Source of the DNA: DATGMP01 sp035293565
GTDB lineage: Bacteria; Pseudomonadota; Alphaproteobacteria; BOG-932; Roseiterribacteraceae
DNA: 7,465 nucleotides
Direction of reading: 5' to 3'
Assembly (NCBI GenBank): GCA_035293565.1
Contig: DATGMP010000084.1
Location: 1 to 7,465 of the forward strand
In this document: positions 5,568 through 7,465 of the stretch, piece by piece
Layout: every line of letters begins with the position of its first letter
How positions within the stretch are numbered: position 1 is the stretch's first letter
The notes under the pieces: generated by a model
What the model was told of the DNA's origin: nothing
Seen by the model: the letters and a program-made list of their open reading frames with translations, nothing else
The model's database searches: none
Position numbers and translations under genes: made by a program

Positions 5568-6662
5568 ATGGGCCGCATAAAAGGCCTGATTTCCGCACTT
5601 CCGTTTCTGGCGCTGGCGCCGCTCGCATCCTGCGGCAAAGGCGAGAATCCGAGGCAATACGCGCACATCTTCGTGATCGTGGAGGAAAATCGGGGCTTCG
5701 ACCAAATCATCGGCAATCCGAGCGCGCCCAATATCAACCGGCTGGCCGAGACCTATGGTCTCGCGACCCGCTTCTATGGCGAGGTCCACCCGAGCGAGGC
5801 TAATTACGTCGCGATGCTTGCCGGAAGCACGTTCGGAATCCATGACGATGACGCGTGGTACTGCTCGCCCGGCAAGCAGGACCCGTATTGCTACAAGTCG
5901 CAGCGCCCCGACTATGTCGACCATACGATCCGCTCGAAAAGCCTGGTGGACCAGCTCGACAAGGCCGACCTTACTTGGAAGGGCTATTTCGAATCGATTC
6001 CCGCCGCGGGCTCAAAGGCCGTGTTCTCGAGCGCGTCGAACCCGAATGAGCCGGATCGGCTCTATGCCGCCAAGCACAACGCTTTCTTGAATTTCGCGTC
6101 GGTGCAGGACGATTCCAGACTGGATATGAAGCTTGTCGGTTTCGATCGGCTCGCGAAGGATCTGGCATCGGGCGATCTGCCCAATTACGCGCACATCATC
6201 CCGAACCAGTGCAACGAGATGCACGGCATGGACGGCAACGATCCGACCGTGCCGCCGGATTGCGTCTACTCGAACGATCAGGGGCTGATCGCGCGCGGCG
6301 ACAAGGAAATTGGCGAACTGGTTCGAGAGATCCAGGCTTCCCCCGCCTGGTCGGCCAAAGCGAATTTTGCCGTCGTCATCACTTGGGACGAGGATGACGG
6401 ACCCCATCCGTCGCGCGATGCCGGCAAGACCCAGGGCTGCTGCGGCTATGACCCGAAGAGCCCGGCGAATTTCGGCGGCGGCCATATCGCGACGATCGTG
6501 ATCACCAATCACGGACCCAGGGGCGTCAAGGACGACACGCCCTATAATCATTATTCTCTTCTGCGCACCACCGAAGAGGCCTTCGGCATCTCAGAGCACC
6601 TGAACGAGGCCGGAGACGATGCGGCCGGAGTCGTGCCGATGAGCAAACTATTCTGGAATTAG
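5568..6662 (+). CDS. Acid phosphatase/phospholipase C-like phosphoesterase lipoprotein
   Basis: This 364-residue exported hydrolase belongs to the phosphoesterase family (PF04185-type; Francisella AcpA and bacterial phospholipase C relatives), which cleaves phosphomonoesters or phosphodiesters outside the cytoplasm. It opens with a lipoprotein signal ending in LASC (C22); Gly at +2 is compatible with outer-membrane sorting. Active-site motifs in order are VEENRGFD (38-45, E40/N41 metal ligands), HPSEANY (74-80, S76 the likely nucleophile), HIIPNQCNEMHG (209-220), WDEDDG (273-278, D274/E275 metal ligands), GGHIATIVI (304-312, H306) and YNHYSLLRT (326-334, H328). All are intact. Seven cysteines, including a vicinal pair at C291-C292, suggest disulfides. 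The start at 5568 has AAGAGG 5 bases upstream. The substrate cannot be told from the sequence. It lies 73 bases after the iron cluster, across the hairpin, so co-regulation is possible but unproven. Confidence 0.9.
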   Translation: MGRIKGLISALPFLALAPLASCGKGENPRQYAHIFVIVEENRGFDQIIGNPSAPNINRLAETYGLATRFYGEVHPSEANYVAMLAGSTFGIHDDDAWYCSPGKQDPYCYKSQRPDYVDHTIRSKSLVDQLDKADLTWKGYFESIPAAGSKAVFSSASNPNEPDRLYAAKHNAFLNFASVQDDSRLDMKLVGFDRLAKDLASGDLPNYAHIIPNQCNEMHGMDGNDPTVPPDCVYSNDQGLIARGDKEIGELVREIQASPAWSAKANFAVVITWDEDDGPHPSRDAGKTQGCCGYDPKSPANFGGGHIATIVITNHGPRGVKDDTPYNHYSLLRTTEEAFGISEHLNEAGDDAAGVVPMSKLFWN

Positions 6663-6693
6663 GCAAATATCGGCATCGGTTGTTCTAGAACGC

Positions 6694-7465
6694 GTGCTTG
6701 CCGGGCTTCCGATCCTGGAGATCCTGCCGCGAGTCCAGGACGCCCTTGGTCAAGCGCCGAATCTGGTCCTTCAGGCGCCGCCGGGAGCGGGCAAGACCAC
6801 GGGCGTGCCGCTGGCGCTGCTTGGTCAGCCCTGGTTGCGCTCGGGCAAGATCCTGATGTTGGAACCGAGGCGTCTGGCGACGCGGGCCGCGGCGCGCCGC
6901 ATGGCGGCGCTCCTTGGCGAGTCCGTCGGCGAGACCGTCGGCTACCGGATGCGGCTCGATACCAAGGTCGGCCAAAACACCCGGATCGAGGTGCTGACCG
7001 ACGGCGTCTTCACGCGCGTCATTCAGGACGATCCGGGACTGGAGGGCGTCGGCGCCGTTCTGTTCGACGAAATTCACGAACGACGACTGGAAAGCGATTT
7101 CGGTTTAGCGCTGGCGCTTGAGGCCCAATCGGCGCTGCGGCCCGACCTTCGGCTCGTCGCCATGTCGGCAACGCTGGATGCCGAGCCGCTGGCTCGTTTG
7201 ATGGGCGGCGCGGAAATCTTGACGGCGGCTGGCCGTGCCTACCCTGTCGAGATTCGTCACCTCGATCACCCGCCTGCCGATCGGTTTGAGCACGCTGTGG
7301 CCGACGCGGTTATACGGGCGATCGACCGCGAGCCGGGCGGCGTTCTGGTCTTTCTGCCGGGAGCCCCCGAGATTCGACGGACCCATAGGCTGCTGGCCGG
7401 ACGGCTGCCGGAGGGAGCCGATCTGTTCGAGCTCTATGGCGATCTCGAGCAATCGGATCAGGATC
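6694..7465 (+). CDS. hrpB: ATP-dependent RNA helicase HrpB, 5' part (cut by window end)
   Basis: The frame is open from 6694 to the last base (257 complete codons), so only the first third of the protein is present; full HrpB is usually about 800 residues or more. The opening LPILEILPRVQDAL followed by NLVLQAPPGAGKTT is characteristic of HrpB. Walker A is PPGAGKTT (29-36), motif Ia is LEPRRLATR (56-64), the Walker B/DEAH-box motif is DEIHER (125-130) and motif III is SAT (158-160). The start of the second RecA domain is visible at GGVLVFLPG. HrpB is a DEAH-box helicase of the DHX/Prp-type group; in several bacteria it influences mRNA processing, but its general role is poorly defined. GTG 6694 is chosen because an in-frame TGA lies just upstream and no ATG or TTG intervenes; no Shine-Dalgarno is seen. 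It begins 31 bases after the phosphoesterase stop. Confidence 0.93.
   Translation, partial: MLAGLPILEILPRVQDALGQAPNLVLQAPPGAGKTTGVPLALLGQPWLRSGKILMLEPRRLATRAAARRMAALLGESVGETVGYRMRLDTKVGQNTRIEVLTDGVFTRVIQDDPGLEGVGAVLFDEIHERRLESDFGLALALEAQSALRPDLRLVAMSATLDAEPLARLMGGAEILTAAGRAYPVEIRHLDHPPADRFEHAVADAVIRAIDREPGGVLVFLPGAPEIRRTHRLLAGRLPEGADLFELYGDLEQSDQD

Overview
The window is GC-rich chromosomal DNA from a Gram-negative bacterium. Two lipoprotein signals, a periplasmic quinoprotein, a predicted outer-membrane barrel and an HrpB helicase point to a proteobacterium, most likely an alphaproteobacterium. That placement is a judgement from gene style and codon bias; no rRNA or phylogenetic marker is present to confirm it. 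Every supported gene is on the + strand. No transposase, integrase, CRISPR array or phage gene is visible.

Layout: (1) 1-440 holds a perfect 36-bp palindrome (42-77), then the two ends of a DUF962/Mpo1-like gene fused by an internal deletion with a frame change (217-368), then a strong sigma70-type promoter (388-416). (2) That promoter drives a complete tRNA-Ala with anticodon CGC (441-516). Only 16 bases later a class I SAM methyltransferase starts at GTG (533-1396). (3) A 650-residue lipoprotein (1470-3422) fuses an N-terminal cytochrome c domain to a PQQ beta-propeller dehydrogenase. (4) A Fur-box-like operator (3499-3517) precedes a tight three-gene cluster: a periplasmic cupredoxin-fold protein (3554-3886), an FTR1-type iron permease (3890-4723) and a secreted barrel-like protein (4730-5494). 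A GC-rich hairpin closes the cluster. (5) A lipoprotein of the acid phosphatase/phospholipase C-like phosphoesterase family (5568-6662) follows. (6) The 5' third of hrpB (from 6694) runs off the window end.

The most coherent functional unit is region 4. Iron-responsive control is predicted from a 16/19 match to the classical Fur consensus. The cupredoxin-like protein would bind or process iron in the periplasm, FTR1 would carry it across the inner membrane using two REXXE motifs, and the third protein may act at the outer membrane. The cluster lacks the P19-like protein and ferredoxin-like protein of FtrABCD systems, and the peroxidase of EfeUOB, so it is a reduced or variant form. The barrel-like member is the least understood part and the best candidate for an undescribed component.

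The quinoprotein is the second point of interest. It keeps the metal- and PQQ-binding residues of alcohol dehydrogenases and has an Asp-Tyr-Asp at the catalytic site, a pattern shared with lanthanide-dependent enzymes but not exclusive to them. It lacks the vicinal cysteine pair and carries its heme domain at the N-terminus.
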